Assembly (NCBI RefSeq): GCF_003994415.1
Contig: NZ_CP034689.1
Location: 5,394,001 to 5,458,000, forward strand
Direction of reading: 5' to 3'
DNA from: Achromobacter spanius
GTDB taxonomy: Bacteria > Pseudomonadota > Gammaproteobacteria > Burkholderiales > Burkholderiaceae_B
DNA: 64,000 nucleotides
Shown: positions 33,103-40,737 of the stretch, one piece after another
Layout of the letters: each line of letters begins with the position of its first letter
Numbering within the stretch: position 1 is the stretch's first letter
Notes under the pieces: model-generated
Databases searched by the model: none
Told to the model about the DNA's origin: nothing
What the model saw: only the letters and a program-made list of their open reading frames with translations
Translations under genes and position numbers: made by a program

Positions 33103-34071
33103 CTACGGCCGGCGGCGCAGGAAGCGCTGTTCCACCACCACGCTGCCCCACTGCCGGCCTTCCGATTCGTCCGTCAGGACAAAGCCCGCGTCTTCGTACA
33201 GATGGCGCGCGGCGTCCAGCCCCTTGAAAGTCCACAGGTACGTGTCGCGGTAGTGCGTGTCCGCGAACGCCAGCGCGCGCGCGAGCAGGTGGCGGCCCAC
33301 GCCCAGGCCACGCAACGACTCGTCCACGATGAACCAGCGCAGATGCGCCTGGCCGATGGCGGGATCGCCATCGATCACGATGGATGCCAGCGTGCGCCCA
33401 TTCTCCGCATATAGCCACATGCCCTTGCCGTGTTCCGGCAGCGCTTCGGCAAAGGCCGCCAGTTCCGTGGCGACCTTGCGTTCGAAGTACACGCCAAAGC
33501 CCGAGACCTGCGCGTAGTAACGCGCGTGCAGGCCGGCAATATCGCCGATGCAGCCGGGCACATAGCCTTCGATGATCTGCTCGCTGATGGCGGCGGTGGA
33601 AGGCGTCAGGTTGGGGTTCTCGCGCGAGAGCGCGTCGGCGTACAGCGACATGAAGCGGATCAGGGACTGCTGGTCGTCAGGCGTCATTCGGCGCAAGGCA
33701 TGCGAGACCTGATCGGTGGCGAACTGGTCGATGCGGTCGCGCAATGCCAGCCCCGCCTCGGTCAGGGTCAGGCGCGAAGACCGCGCGTCTTCGGGATCCG
33801 CCTCGCGGGCGACCAGGCCGGCGGATTCCAGCTTGGCCAACTGGCGGCTGGTGTTGGATTTGTCCAGGCGCAAGATCACGGCCAGGTCGCGCGCCTGGAT
33901 GCCCGGTTGCAGGCCCACTTCAATAATGGCGTGGACGGCGGACGGCGCCAGTTCGCTGCCGGCCAAAGAGGTCCGCATGAAGCCCAATTCACGTACGAGC
34001 TTGCGAGAAAACTCCCGCAGATCGCGAATGGTCTGTTCACGGGATTGGGAGGGAAAGTCGATCAGGTCCAT
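33103..34071 (-). CDS. MarR-type HTH fused to GNAT acetyltransferase
   Basis: A 322-residue fusion. The N-terminal MarR domain (1-145) has the winged HTH GIQARDLAVILRLDKSNTSR, QLAKLESAGLVAREADPEDA. The C-terminal GNAT domain (about 165-322) has the acetyl-CoA loop ESLRGLGVGRHLLARALAFA and YEDAGFVLTDE. Start at ATG 34071 (MDLIDFP). Such fusions probably sense or modify small molecules and regulate their own transcription. Two palindromic sites lie directly upstream. The substrate is unknown. Confidence 0.82.
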   Translation of the reverse strand: MDLIDFPSQSREQTIRDLREFSRKLVRELGFMRTSLAGSELAPSAVHAIIEVGLQPGIQARDLAVILRLDKSNTSRQLAKLESAGLVAREADPEDARSSRLTLTEAGLALRDRIDQFATDQVSHALRRMTPDDQQSLIRFMSLYADALSRENPNLTPSTAAISEQIIEGYVPGCIGDIAGLHARYYAQVSGFGVYFERKVATELAAFAEALPEHGKGMWLYAENGRTLASIVIDGDPAIGQAHLRWFIVDESLRGLGVGRHLLARALAFADTHYRDTYLWTFKGLDAARHLYEDAGFVLTDESEGRQWGSVVVEQRFLRRRP

Positions 34072-34084
34072 GGGCGCGCCTATC

Positions 34085-34123
34085 AGTTGCGGTTCGCAAC
34101 CAATGTAATTGCGAGCCGCAACT
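34085..34123. promoter_or_regulatory. Paired MarR-type operators TTGCG-N3-CGCAA
   Basis: Two 13-bp palindromes, TTGCGGTTCGCAA (34087-34099) and TTGCGAGCCGCAA (34109-34121), are centred 22 bp apart. Together they also form a 15-bp inverted repeat with one mismatch (34085-34099 against 34109-34123). They lie 14 bp upstream of the MarR-GNAT start, the classic position for autorepression by a dimeric MarR protein. Confidence 0.7.
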
Positions 34124-34154
34124 AAAGCAAGCACCGCGACGTCCACCCCCCCCA

Positions 34155-34964
34155 TCAATCGACTTTTTGGGACCGCTGAACCGTCACCTCGGTAGGCGGC
34201 GCCGGCGGTTTGCGGTGAAACGGCACCTTGCGCAAATACAGGCGCAGCGCCTGCCAGTGGATGCGGAACACCACGCCCAGCGTCATGAACGGCATGGCCG
34301 CCAACGCGCGCAACAGCGCGCCGGAGGCAAGCGGCACGCTCGCGCCGCGAATCTCGGTGTGCAGCAGCGGCTGCGCCTGTTCCGGGTCGTCAAAATAATC
34401 AATGCTGGCCACATGCGCACCGCCGACGCTTTTGACGCGAAACCGGTAGCGGCCCGTCACCTGGCAAAACGGCGACACATGAAACGCCTTGTCGCTATGC
34501 AGCGCCTGGCCGTCCTGGATGGCGCCACCGTCCGGCGCGCGCAGCACGTACTGATGGCGTTCGCCGAAGGTGTTGTTGACCTCGGCCACCAGCGCGCGCA
34601 GTTGGCCGTCGGTGTCGTGCACGTACCAAAAGCTGACGGGGTTGAAGACATGGCCGAATACGCGTGGAAAGCACTGCAACCACACCGCGCCCACCTTGAA
34701 GTCCACGCCCGCCACGTCCAGCCGCGAGCGCAACCACGCCATGAGGTCGCCGCCGTCGCGGGCGCCATGATCCGAAAAATGAAATGCCACGGGGCGGCGG
34801 CGATTGACGCCGAACAGCCACGACGCGCTGCCCGTGTAGCGCTCGGCCTGATCGATGCGCAGGCGCAGGCAAAACACCGGATACGCGAAGCGGTGCACCA
34901 CCGGTCGGGTACGCACATGCAGCACCCGCGCGCGCATCAGTTCGATCAGGCCGACGCTTGTCAT
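34155..34964 (-). CDS. DUF1365 family protein
   Basis: A 269-residue protein of the DUF1365 family, recognised by RARVLHVRTRPVVHRFAYPV, FGHVFNPVSFWYVHD, LVAEVNNTFGERHQYVL and KAFHVSPFCQVTGRYRFRV. Members are usually encoded with an FAD amine-oxidase-like protein and a cyclopropane fatty acid synthase-like methyltransferase, suggesting lipid modification. Here the oxidoreductase is directly upstream with an ATGA overlap, but no Cfa-like gene follows. Biochemical role unknown. Confidence 0.85.
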   Translation of the reverse strand: MTSVGLIELMRARVLHVRTRPVVHRFAYPVFCLRLRIDQAERYTGSASWLFGVNRRRPVAFHFSDHGARDGGDLMAWLRSRLDVAGVDFKVGAVWLQCFPRVFGHVFNPVSFWYVHDTDGQLRALVAEVNNTFGERHQYVLRAPDGGAIQDGQALHSDKAFHVSPFCQVTGRYRFRVKSVGGAHVASIDYFDDPEQAQPLLHTEIRGASVPLASGALLRALAAMPFMTLGVVFRIHWQALRLYLRKVPFHRKPPAPPTEVTVQRSQKVD

Positions 34965-36331
34965 GTTGTGCCGTTCAAGTTGTGTAATTCATGGGCATCG
35001 CCCCACGGTGGGCTGACGCCAAAATCGGCCGCCACGCGGATGGCCGACGCCAGCCCATCCTCATGAAAGCCATACCCTGCCCACGCGCCGCAGAACCAGA
35101 CGCGCGCACGCCCCTGGATGTCGGGCAGTCGGCGTTGCGCCTCGACGGCGTCGGCATCCAGAATGGGGTGTTCGTACGCGTAGCGGCCCAGCACCTGATC
35201 CGGCGCGGGTTCGCGTTGCGGGTTCAGCGTCACGATCACGGGCTGCTTGAAGGGCAGCGGCTGCAACACATTGAGCAGGTAGCTGACCGACATGGGTGCA
35301 TCCGCCGTGGGGCCGGCCAGATAGTTCCACGCCGACCATACCGAACGGCGGCGCGGCAGCAGCGCGGTGTCGGTATGCAGCACGGCCTCGTTCGGCTGGT
35401 AGCGCACGCGCGACAGCACTTCACGCTCGGCGTCGGTGGCGTCCAGCATCGCCAGCGAGGTCGGCGCATGGGTGGCCAACACCACGGCGTCGAAACGATC
35501 GACGTGGCCCGCGGTGCGAACTTCCACCCCGTCTGCCAGCCGCTTGACGGTATGCACAGGGCTGGCCACGCGCACCTGCGCAATGCGCGGCAACATCGCG
35601 TCCACATACCGGCGCGCACCGCCCTTGACCGTTTTCCATTGCGGCCGCCCGGCCACTTGCAGCAGGCGGTGGTTCAGGCAAAACGAGAGAAAGGTACGGG
35701 CCGGCTGCGCCAGCACCATGCTGGGCGGCGTGGACCAGATGGCGCCTGCCATGGGCAGCAGATACCAATCACGCATGGCCTGCCCATAGCCTTCAGCATC
35801 CAGCAGATCGCCCAGCAGCGCGTGCGGGCCGCTGCGCGCGAGATAGGCGGCGGCATGGCGGTTGAAGCGCAGGATGTCGCGCAGCATGCCCAGGAAGGCG
35901 GGGCGCAACAAATTGCGCCGCTGCGCAAACACCGTGCCCAGGTTGGTGCCCGCCCATTCCAGGTCGGGCTGAGTCAACGACACGCTGAACGTCATGTCGC
36001 TGGCGTGTACGGGTATTTCCAGGTGCTTGAACAGTTGCACCAGGTGCGGATACGTCAGGTCGTTATGCACCAGGAAGCCGGTGTCGACAGGATGCGTGAC
36101 CCCGCCGACCGTGGCGTCGACGGTATTGGTGTGGCCGCCGACGCGGTTCTCCGCTTCGTACAGGGTCACCGAAAACTTGTCGGACAGCAGCCATGCCGCG
36201 CCCAGGCCCGCCACGCCGCCGCCGACGACGGCGATGCGGCTGCCCGGGGCCATGGGGGGCAAGGCGGGACGCGCCTGCGCGGGCGCAAAAGCAGGCGTTG
36301 AATCAGAGGCCTTCGACGTACGGGTCACCAT
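34961..36331 (-). CDS. FAD-dependent amine-oxidase-like oxidoreductase
   Basis: A 456-residue flavoprotein from ATG 36331 (AAGG upstream; an ATG at 36385 lacks a ribosome site). The Rossmann motif IAVVGGGVAGLGAAWLLSDK is followed by TLYEAENRVGGHTNTVDATV, the FAD-binding pattern of the amine oxidase/phytoene desaturase superfamily. VVLATHAPTSLAMLDATDAE and a C-terminal FCGAWAGYGFHEDGLASAI complete the fold. It is translationally coupled to the DUF1365 gene. Predicted substrate is a lipid or unsaturated acyl chain, by association only. Confidence 0.82.
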   Translation of the reverse strand: MVTRTSKASDSTPAFAPAQARPALPPMAPGSRIAVVGGGVAGLGAAWLLSDKFSVTLYEAENRVGGHTNTVDATVGGVTHPVDTGFLVHNDLTYPHLVQLFKHLEIPVHASDMTFSVSLTQPDLEWAGTNLGTVFAQRRNLLRPAFLGMLRDILRFNRHAAAYLARSGPHALLGDLLDAEGYGQAMRDWYLLPMAGAIWSTPPSMVLAQPARTFLSFCLNHRLLQVAGRPQWKTVKGGARRYVDAMLPRIAQVRVASPVHTVKRLADGVEVRTAGHVDRFDAVVLATHAPTSLAMLDATDAEREVLSRVRYQPNEAVLHTDTALLPRRRSVWSAWNYLAGPTADAPMSVSYLLNVLQPLPFKQPVIVTLNPQREPAPDQVLGRYAYEHPILDADAVEAQRRLPDIQGRARVWFCGAWAGYGFHEDGLASAIRVAADFGVSPPWGDAHELHNLNGTT

Positions 36332-36399
36332 GGCGTCGCCTTGTTGTGTTTGCTGACTATTGTGGGCCGACTGTAAATCACCCATGGCTGATTACACCA

Positions 36400-37041
36400 T
36401 CACGGCCGCGGGAAGGCCGCGCGCGCGGCGTTGATCCTGGCATGGCAGACGCACGCGCTCATGTGGTCGTTGACCATGCCCACCGCCTGCATGAAGGCGT
36501 ACATCGTCGTCGGCCCCACGAAGGTCCAGCCGCGCGCCTTCAAAGCGCGCGACAGGTGGGTGGAGGCCGCCGATGCCGGGTTGCCGTTCCAGTACGCCAG
36601 GTCCACCGTTGCGGGCCGCTCGGCCGCCGTGGGCTCGTGCCGCCACAGCCAGGACGCCAAGGACCCCGTCTCGTCCGCCAACGCCACGGCACACCGCGCA
36701 TTATTGATGGTGGAGACGATCTTGGCGCGGTTGCGCACAATGCCCGCATTACCCATCAGGCGCTCCACATCGCGTTCCGTGTAGCGCGCCACGCGCTCAA
36801 AATCGAAATCATCGAAGGCCTCGCGAAACGCCTCGCGCTTGCGCAGGATGGTGATCCACGCCATGCCCGCCTGAAAACCTTCCAGGCAGATCTTTTCGTA
36901 CAGGCGGCGGTCACTGCCCACGGGCTGGCCCCACTCGTGGTCGTGATAGTCCGGCATGGACGGCTGCCAGAAGCAGCGCGGCTCGCCTTGGGCGTCCAGG
37001 ATCAGGCCCGCCGCTTGCAACTTGCCTTCAAGCGGCATCAT
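36400..37041 (-). CDS. tag: DNA-3-methyladenine glycosylase I
   Basis: A 213-residue base-excision repair enzyme that removes 3-methyladenine. The Zn-snap residues are present: a Cys in RCFWQ, the His in YHDHEWGQP, and His and Cys in NDHMSACVCH near the end. AGMAWITILRKREAFREAF and KARGWTFVGPTTMYAFMQAV also match E. coli Tag (187 aa). The N terminus is about 20 residues longer. The start ATG 37041 overlaps the stop of the LprI-like gene, so the two are translationally coupled. Confidence 0.9.
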   Translation of the reverse strand: MMPLEGKLQAAGLILDAQGEPRCFWQPSMPDYHDHEWGQPVGSDRRLYEKICLEGFQAGMAWITILRKREAFREAFDDFDFERVARYTERDVERLMGNAGIVRNRAKIVSTINNARCAVALADETGSLASWLWRHEPTAAERPATVDLAYWNGNPASAASTHLSRALKARGWTFVGPTTMYAFMQAVGMVNDHMSACVCHARINAARAAFPRP

Positions 37042-37484
37042 TCTTCGCGGGGAACCGGGCAGCCCGTGTCGCCTTCCTTGCACGTCAGGTAGCCGCGCAG
37101 GTCTTTGGTACGCGCCTGCGTCAGCGTATCCAGGCATTGGCTCAGCACCATGGGATAGATGCTGCCGCCCGAGGCCCCGCTGGCCGAAAACGCACATTCC
37201 GCATCGCGGAAAAACAACCAGGCTTTTTGCGCGCTTTGCAATTGCGTGGTCTTGGTGCTGTCGCCCTTGAACCGCTTGATGAGCGTCCGGTAGGCGTCGT
37301 TCAGGTCCGCGTCCGATTTTTTGTAGTCCTGGTTGGCGCACAGGGTCATGTCGGTTTGCGTAATGGCGTTGTCGCACTTGATCGGATACAAACTCGGCTT
37401 CGGCTGCGGCTGCGCCTGCACACTGGCCGCGAGCAGCACCGCGGCGGCGGCGGCGGTGATGGTCGTGGCGATCGCGATACGCAT
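37038..37484 (-). CDS. LprI/DUF1311-type exported protein
   Basis: A 148-residue periplasmic protein with an Ala-rich signal peptide (IAIATTITAAAAAVLLAASV, cleavage at AQA near residue 24). AGGAG precedes the ATG at 37484. The mature domain has the LprI/DUF1311 pattern with conserved Cys (IKCDNAITQTDMTLCANQDY, LNDAYRTLIKRF, AQKAWLFFRDAECAF, SQCLDTLTQARTKDL). Mycobacterial LprI inhibits lysozyme; for proteobacterial homologues this is only suspected. It is coupled to tag for no obvious functional reason. Confidence 0.82.
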   Translation of the reverse strand: MRIAIATTITAAAAAVLLAASVQAQPQPKPSLYPIKCDNAITQTDMTLCANQDYKKSDADLNDAYRTLIKRFKGDSTKTTQLQSAQKAWLFFRDAECAFSASGASGGSIYPMVLSQCLDTLTQARTKDLRGYLTCKEGDTGCPVPREE

Positions 37485-37634
37485 GGGCGTTTCTCCTGAT
37501 TGTCTGCATTGGGTTCGATGGGAAAGTGTCGCATGAATGGGACCCCGCGCGCAGGCGGCCTTCTGCGTGAAAGGCCTGGATTGGGGAGCGCTGAACCTGA
37601 GTGGCCCAAGCGCGGGTAGCCTAAGATAGCGACC

Positions 37635-38450
37635 ATGAAGATTCAATTGCTCTCTGACCTGCACCTGGAAACCGACCCGACTTTTCTGGCGCGGCCCCTC
37701 CCCGGCGCCGACCTGCTGGTGCTGGCCGGCGACATCGGGTCGTACCGCCAGGGTTCCCGGTTGACCAGCGCCGACTTCGGCCTGGGCAGCTACGCACCGC
37801 GCAACGGCTGGCCCACGCCCGTGGTCTTCGTGCCGGGCAACCACGAATACGACAACCTGGATTTCGACGAGGCCCACGACCGCCTGCGCGAGGTCTGTCA
37901 CGCGTTGGGCATCCAATGGCTGGAACGCGACACCTGTGTGATAGACGGCGTGCGCCTGGTCGGCACCACGCTGTGGACGGATTTCGACGCGCTGGCCGCC
38001 GACAGCGACCCCATCGGCGTGGCGCTGGCCAAGCGCGCCAAGGCCTTTCGCGCGGCCGACTTCTATCTGGAAAAAGCGCAGATGCGCCGCCACGGCGCGC
38101 CCTTCATGGCCGAACAAATGCGCGAACAGGGCCTGGCCTGCCAGCAATGGCTGCGCGACGCCCTGCGCGTGCCGTTCGACGGCCCGACACTTGCCATCAC
38201 CCACTTCGCGCCCACGCTGGCCAGCGCCGACCCGCGCTACGGCGTCACCCCCGGCACCGCGGGGTTCTGCAATGCGCTGGACGACTTGCTGCCGCTGGCC
38301 GACTGCTGGATGCACGGCCACCTGCATTGCGCGCATGACTACGTCAAGGACGGCTGCCGCGTCGTCGCCAATCCGCTGGGTTATGCCAAGAAAGGCGAAC
38401 AGGCCGACTACGCGCCTGATCGCCTGTGGGAAGTAACCGTCAGAACTTGA
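37635..38450 (+). CDS. Calcineurin-like metallophosphoesterase
   Basis: A 271-residue cytosolic phosphoesterase with the full metal-binding set: LLSDLHLE (D-x-H, residues 8-10), VLAGDIGS (GD), VVFVPGNHEYDNLDFD (GNHE), LAITHFAPT (H) and WMHGHLHCAHDY (GHxH). The substrate is not readable; the family includes nucleotide and phosphodiester hydrolases. It is monocistronic. Its last codons overlap, on the opposite strand, a remnant that looks like the end of an outer-membrane protein gene. Confidence 0.82.
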   Translation: MKIQLLSDLHLETDPTFLARPLPGADLLVLAGDIGSYRQGSRLTSADFGLGSYAPRNGWPTPVVFVPGNHEYDNLDFDEAHDRLREVCHALGIQWLERDTCVIDGVRLVGTTLWTDFDALAADSDPIGVALAKRAKAFRAADFYLEKAQMRRHGAPFMAEQMREQGLACQQWLRDALRVPFDGPTLAITHFAPTLASADPRYGVTPGTAGFCNALDDLLPLADCWMHGHLHCAHDYVKDGCRVVANPLGYAKKGEQADYAPDRLWEVTVRT

Positions 38451-38514
38451 GGCTGGCGCTCAAGCCGTAGGTGCGAAGTCCCCTGTCCTTATCGCTCATA
38501 TCCCAGCCGCGCAT
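38440..38514 (-). pseudogene. Possible 3' remnant of an outer-membrane protein gene
   Basis: The minus strand encodes RGWDMSDKDRGLRTYGLSAS followed by LKF and a stop. Alternating hydrophobic residues and a terminal Phe are the sorting signature of beta-barrel proteins. No barrel gene lies upstream: the frame runs into the terminator of the aldo/keto reductase gene. I read it as a deletion remnant; a chance match is possible because the piece is only 24 codons. Confidence 0.35.
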
Positions 38515-38551
38515 GAAAAAGCCCGCATTGCGGCAACGCGCAACGCGGGCT
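38515..38551 (-). terminator. Rho-independent terminator of the aldo/keto reductase gene
   Basis: On the minus strand AGCCCGCGTTGCG pairs with CGCAATGCGGGCT (one mismatch) and is followed by TTTTTC. It sits 20 bp after the reductase stop. Confidence 0.8.
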
Positions 38552-38570
38552 GGATATAGCAGCAGCGCGA

Positions 38571-39620
38571 TCAGGGCGCCGGATTCGGGTAGCGCGTGTG
38601 GATCGCGTCGATGGCCTTCAACACGTCCGGCGACAACGTCACGTCCACGCTGTCGATGTTTTCCTTCAACTGTTCCAGCGTCGTCGCACCGATCAAATTG
38701 CTGGTGACGAAGGGGCGCTGGTTCACCCAGGCCAGCGCCAGGTGCGTGGGCGACACGCCGTGCTCGCGCGCCAGCGCCACGTACTCGGCGGTGGCGGCTT
38801 CGGCCTGCGGATTGCTATAGCGCGTAAACCGCGTGTAGCGCGTCAGGCGGGCGCCTTCGGGGCGTGCGCCGTTCAGGTACTTGCCGCAAAGCATGCCCAT
38901 CGCCAGCGGCGAATACGCCAGCAAGCCCACGTTTTCGTGGTGGGTGAATTCAGACAGCCCGATTTCAAACACGCGGTTCAACAGGCTGTAGGCGTTCTGG
39001 ATCGACACGACGCGCGGCAGGTCCTGGGTATCCGCATGACGCAGGAACTGCGACAGGCCCCACGGCGTTTCGTTGGACACGCCCACGTGGCGGACCTTGC
39101 CCGCGCGCACGAAATCCTGCAACACCGACAGGGTTTCTTCGATCGGCACGGTGTGCTCGTCTTCCACCCACGGGTAGTTCAGTTGGCCAAAGGTGGCGGT
39201 GGTGCGGTCAGGCCAGTGCAGTTGGTACAGGTCCAGATAGTCCGTCTGCAAACGCTTCAGGCTGGCGTCCAGCGCTTCGGTCAGGTTCTTGCGGTCCAGG
39301 AAGGTCTTGCCGTCGCGGATGTGGCCGGGCCGCTTGGGGTCGCGCACCGGGCCGGCCACCTTGCTGGCCAGCACGATGTCCTGGCGGCGCTTGCTGCGCG
39401 CCAGCCAGGTGCCGATATAGGTTTCGGTCAGCCCTTGCGTTTCGGGCTTGGGCGGCACGGGGTACATCTCGGCCACATCGACCAGGTTGACGCCGCGCGA
39501 CAGCGCGTAGTCCAGTTGCTGATGGGCTTCGGCCTCGGAATTCTGTTCACCCCAGGTCATGGTGCCCAATCCAATCAGGCTGACATCCAGGTCGGTACGG
39601 CCGAGTTTGCGGGTTTTCAA
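38571..39620 (-). CDS. Aldo/keto reductase, Tas-like
   Basis: A 349-residue NADPH-dependent oxidoreductase. The start is TTG 39620, supported by GGAG seven bases upstream; the sequence then reads KTRKLGRTDLDVSLIGLGTM, the standard family N terminus. The catalytic tetrad is present in VNLVDVAEMYP (Asp, Tyr), VLASKVAGP (Lys) and LDLYQLHWPD (His). Close similarity to E. coli Tas, including WGEQNSEAEAHQQLDYAL. The physiological substrate is unknown. It is divergent from the DUF4239 gene. Confidence 0.88.
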   Translation of the reverse strand: MKTRKLGRTDLDVSLIGLGTMTWGEQNSEAEAHQQLDYALSRGVNLVDVAEMYPVPPKPETQGLTETYIGTWLARSKRRQDIVLASKVAGPVRDPKRPGHIRDGKTFLDRKNLTEALDASLKRLQTDYLDLYQLHWPDRTTATFGQLNYPWVEDEHTVPIEETLSVLQDFVRAGKVRHVGVSNETPWGLSQFLRHADTQDLPRVVSIQNAYSLLNRVFEIGLSEFTHHENVGLLAYSPLAMGMLCGKYLNGARPEGARLTRYTRFTRYSNPQAEAATAEYVALAREHGVSPTHLALAWVNQRPFVTSNLIGATTLEQLKENIDSVDVTLSPDVLKAIDAIHTRYPNPAP

Positions 39621-39765
39621 GTTCTGCTCCGTGCGGGTCTTCAGAGGGGAAAGCCGACACCTTACTCCAAGATGTTGGCGTTTCGCTGACAGCAACCCGG
39701 TCATTTGGCCTCTTGCCGCCACTGCCCAATCCGCATACGCTGGCCACTGTCCGACGGGGAGCGCC

Positions 39766-40542
39766 ATGCTCAGGAACTTCAACGAGTCTTATCTCTTTAT
39801 CCTTGGCGTCATCGTCTTGCTAGGCATCATCGAGCTCTGCTTCCGGCTGGGCCGCAAGCAGCGCAAGCCGGCGGACGAGGCGCACAAGACGCACATCGCA
39901 GCGCTGCAAACCGCCCTGCTCGGCCTGCTGGCCTTGCTGCTGGGTTTTACCTTCGCCATGTCGGTCACGCGGTTCGAGACGCGCAAGAACCTGGTGCTGG
40001 AAGAGGCCAACGCCATCGGCAACGCCTACTGGCGGTCGCAGTTGATTGCCCCCACCGCCCGTGCCCAGGTGCCGCCCCTGTTGCTGGAGTACATCGACGC
40101 CGCGCTCGACATGCACGACGCCGACAGCGACACCGCCCGATCCAACGCCGCCAGCCTCACCACGCGCCGGATCGAACGCCAGATCCGCGCCATCACGGCC
40201 GCCAGCGCCGACAACCCGCCCGGCATCGCCACCATCATGTTCATCCAGGCCATCAACGAGATGGCGCAGGTCAACGAAAAGCGCCGCGTGGCACTTGAAA
40301 ACCATGTGCCCGAACCGGTGTTCTACCTGCTCTTCATCGTCAGCATCGGCGCGGTCGGCTTCATCGCCTACGGCACCGGCCTGCACGCCCGCAGGCGGCT
40401 GACCTCAACCGGCCTGTTCGCGGCACTGATCGCCCTGGTGCTGACCTTCATCGTCGACATCGACCAACCCGGAACGGGCGTCATCCAAGTCAGCCAGGAA
40501 AGCATGGAGCGCATGCAGAAGACGTTGGAAAGCGAGTTGTAG
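39766..40542 (+). CDS. DUF4239-like membrane protein
   Basis: A 258-residue protein, start ATG 39766 with GGGGAG upstream. Hydrophobic segments are at about 7-25, 46-66, 183-204 and 212-232. The pattern TALLGLLALLLGFTFAMSVT followed by RFETRKNLVLEEANAIGNAY is typical of DUF4239/bestrophin-like proteins, with a soluble helical domain between the helix pairs. A channel or sensor role has been suggested for the family but is not established. It stands alone. Confidence 0.75.
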   Translation: MLRNFNESYLFILGVIVLLGIIELCFRLGRKQRKPADEAHKTHIAALQTALLGLLALLLGFTFAMSVTRFETRKNLVLEEANAIGNAYWRSQLIAPTARAQVPPLLLEYIDAALDMHDADSDTARSNAASLTTRRIERQIRAITAASADNPPGIATIMFIQAINEMAQVNEKRRVALENHVPEPVFYLLFIVSIGAVGFIAYGTGLHARRRLTSTGLFAALIALVLTFIVDIDQPGTGVIQVSQESMERMQKTLESEL

Positions 40543-40571
40543 CGGGCACGGTGAGCGAGGACGAATCGCTC

Positions 40572-40600
40572 AAAAAAAGAAAAAGGCCCCTGACGGGGCC
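40572..40600 (-). terminator. Rho-independent terminator of the uvrA-like gene
   Basis: On the minus strand AGGCCCCGTCAGGGGCCT is followed by TTTTCTTTTTTT. It lies 138 bp past the uvrA-like stop and 30 bp from the convergent DUF4239 stop. The A-rich plus side could also serve the other gene weakly. Confidence 0.75.
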
Positions 40601-40737
40601 TGGTTCAACCTGCTAATCGGACCTCTTGATTATCGTCACGCTTGGGTGACAACCCCATGGGGCGGGGGCAACGCACGGCTTTCGCCGCTCCGTTTACACG
40701 TTACCAGCGGCGATCATACCGGTGATCGCGCCCGCCA

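Noticed and set aside
34155..36331. A complete fatty-acid modification operon
   Set aside because: DUF1365 and the FAD oxidoreductase are present, but no cyclopropane fatty acid synthase-like gene follows; a MarR-GNAT gene does.
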